A stretch of DNA of 64,000 bases, taken from Flavobacteriales bacterium (GTDB lineage: Bacteria > Bacteroidota > Bacteroidia > Flavobacteriales_F > PHOS-HE28). Shown here piece after piece: positions 63,801 through 64,000 of this stretch. Numbering within the stretch: the first letter of the stretch is position 1; the number at the start of each line of letters is the position of its first letter. The notes beneath the pieces are model-generated. The model saw only the letters and a program-made list of their open reading frames with translations. It searched no databases and was not told the origin of the DNA. The DNA lies in the NCBI GenBank assembly GCA_019638085.1, contig JAHBUL010000010.1, positions 62,001-126,000 on the forward strand. Reading direction: 5' to 3'. The position numbers were made by a program, and so were the translations under genes.

Positions 63801-64000
63801 GTGATCGTAATGCTCTGGGTGCCGGTGCATCCCAATGCATCCATCACGGTGACCACATAGGTGCCGGCACTCACGCCTGTCAGGTTCTGCGAAATGCCCA
63901 GCGGCCCGTTCGGCCCAGACCAAGAGGAGGTGTATGGTGCAGTGCCTCCGGTGATTGATGATCCGATACTTCCGTCGACCTCGTCATGGCAAGAGGGCTG
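60839..64000 (-). CDS. Giant SprB-repeat adhesin with gliding-motility/T9SS type B C-terminal domain (5' end outside window)
   Basis: The frame is open to the right edge; 1053 codons are visible. Twelve tandem units of about 75-85 residues are seen, each with C..(A/D)..G.I.....GG..PY.YSW.GP.G then L..G.Y.V.VTDANGC. These are SprB-type Ig-like repeats of bacterial surface adhesins. The C-terminal 85 residues (MPTGFTPNGDGDNDAFVVHG, LTVFNRWGNVVFD, EGTYFVVLRLNADLTLQ) form the gliding-motility-associated (T9SS type B) sorting domain. A secretion partner of the PorP family follows. The protein is a likely surface adhesin, perhaps in gliding or biofilm attachment. Confidence 0.93.
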   Translation of the reverse strand, partial: QPSCHDEVDGSIGSSITGGTAPYTSSWSGPNGPLGISQNLTGVSAGTYVVTVMDALGCTGTQSITITSPVGIDAIATPFVFPNGANLSCANYNDGSIDLGITGGTGPYVVSWAGPGGYQSSSVDITGLAPGTYTATITDANGCIAFAQVQLVAPTPLQLVITTSSYSGGNQISCSGAADGTISLFTTGGTPGYTLSWNGPNGFSSTQATLQNLVPGTYTVLVIDASGCNAIATVTLAAPPPISATAVLSDQGGFEVGCDGNDGSIDLTAGGGLAPYQYSWAGPNGFASTSEDLQDLAAGAYTVMITDANGCSTSRTYSLSAPENFIATLAVTSNECDLSTNGEINLTVTGGAGPFEIAWTGPNGFTSTDEDISGLASGDYSVTVTSAMGCTTSTQATVLAAAPITVELYASDYGDVNIPCHGDSTGTIELAVSGGFSPLDIAWVGPGGFSANTADINGLMAGTYAVVITDDHGCMRDTSITLIQPDSALTTTLSATDIACHGELSGSLEAIVSGGAAPYTYDWRGPDSTMYNTPDITGVGAGNYELVVTDANQCVNTLTINITQPDSALAVNYSLLYHNGYNTSCADASDGAIDLEVIGGTPGYTYSWTGPDGFSASEDSISGLVAGTYVLTAVDASGCSIDQSITLVPAPLITIELAAVTFPSGTHISCSGESDGMITATIGGGIGPVSIQWSGPGGFISSELNIDSLAPGTYCLTVTDANGCSDQECVTLVAPDVLTAVASATAAPCGLATGTVNTVVTGGSAPFSYTWNSGDQSADLNDVIAGVYSVMVTDANGCTASDSAAVAGSPGVAATATVTDPLCNASAEGAINLSITSGLAPYIILWDNGSTEDNLSDLPGGEYAVAVTDANGCPWDSVITVLAPPVITADTLVSHFANGHNITTWGGTNGSITVNAAGGTPPYSYEWNDGDNTPARYGLSAGTYMVRITDANGCALELTIILTQPDELEMPTGFTPNGDGDNDAFVVHGIDAYPGNQLTVFNRWGNVVFDQLYYNNEWRGENQQGQALPEGTYFVVLRLNADLTLQNYVDLRR

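Overview
The window is a chromosomal segment from a member of the Bacteroidota, most likely Flavobacteriales-like and fairly GC-rich (impression, not computed). Evidence: five secreted proteins carry type IX secretion (T9SS) C-terminal domains; there is a PorP/SprF gene beside a PorE-like OmpA lipoprotein and a SprB-repeat adhesin; a DUF4290 protein is present; several promoters match the Bacteroidota -7 consensus TAnnTTTG; and the ribosomal cluster lacks tuf and adk. No rRNA, tRNA, CRISPR array, insertion sequence or prophage was seen. After start correction no stretch above 300 bases lacks a gene.

Layout. 1-6.7 kb: the end of a family 2 glycosyltransferase, an M16 metallopeptidase, an Ig-like T9SS cargo protein and an SLC13-type transporter. 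6.7-9.7 kb: a YjbR-like protein and a three-gene Mla-type lipid transporter (permease, ATPase, MCE protein). 9.9-16.2 kb: a lamin-tail T9SS protein, adenine deaminase, a LOG-family nucleotide hydrolase, a TDT/SLAC1-like transporter, an SDR oxidoreductase and a fatty acid desaturase; three copies of a 45-base double-hairpin repeat lie between these genes. 16.4-24.5 kb: dnaJ, grpE, two TlpA-like thioredoxins, murA, a DUF4290 gene and a UvrD/PcrA helicase. 24.6-30.9 kb: a more accessory stretch with an ATPase_2-type protein behind three 14-bp tandem repeats, a probable small outer-membrane protein, a Kelch T9SS protein, an Omp85-like protein and a Fic-fold protein with an altered catalytic motif.

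31.0-49.4 kb is one merged str-S10-spc-alpha cluster of 33 genes from rpsL to rplQ, all on the plus strand. It has a good promoter at its head and a perfect 13-bp terminator hairpin at its end. carA and eno follow. 52-56.3 kb holds a minus-strand pair, an LTA-synthase-like sulfatase and a secreted M1 aminopeptidase. A helical protein of unknown function follows, and the window ends with a three-gene T9SS/gliding-type operon whose first gene, a giant SprB-repeat adhesin, runs off the right edge.

Themes. Growth and envelope genes dominate. The adhesin, PorP and PorE-like genes form a secretion and anchoring module, and the other T9SS cargo genes are probably its clients. The most unusual signals are non-coding: the double-hairpin repeats, the iteron-like array upstream of the ATPase gene, TATCAA repeats over the Fic start codon, a hairpin shared by several gaps inside the ribosomal operon, and -7 boxes placed only 4-6 bases before several start codons, which suggests leaderless transcripts.
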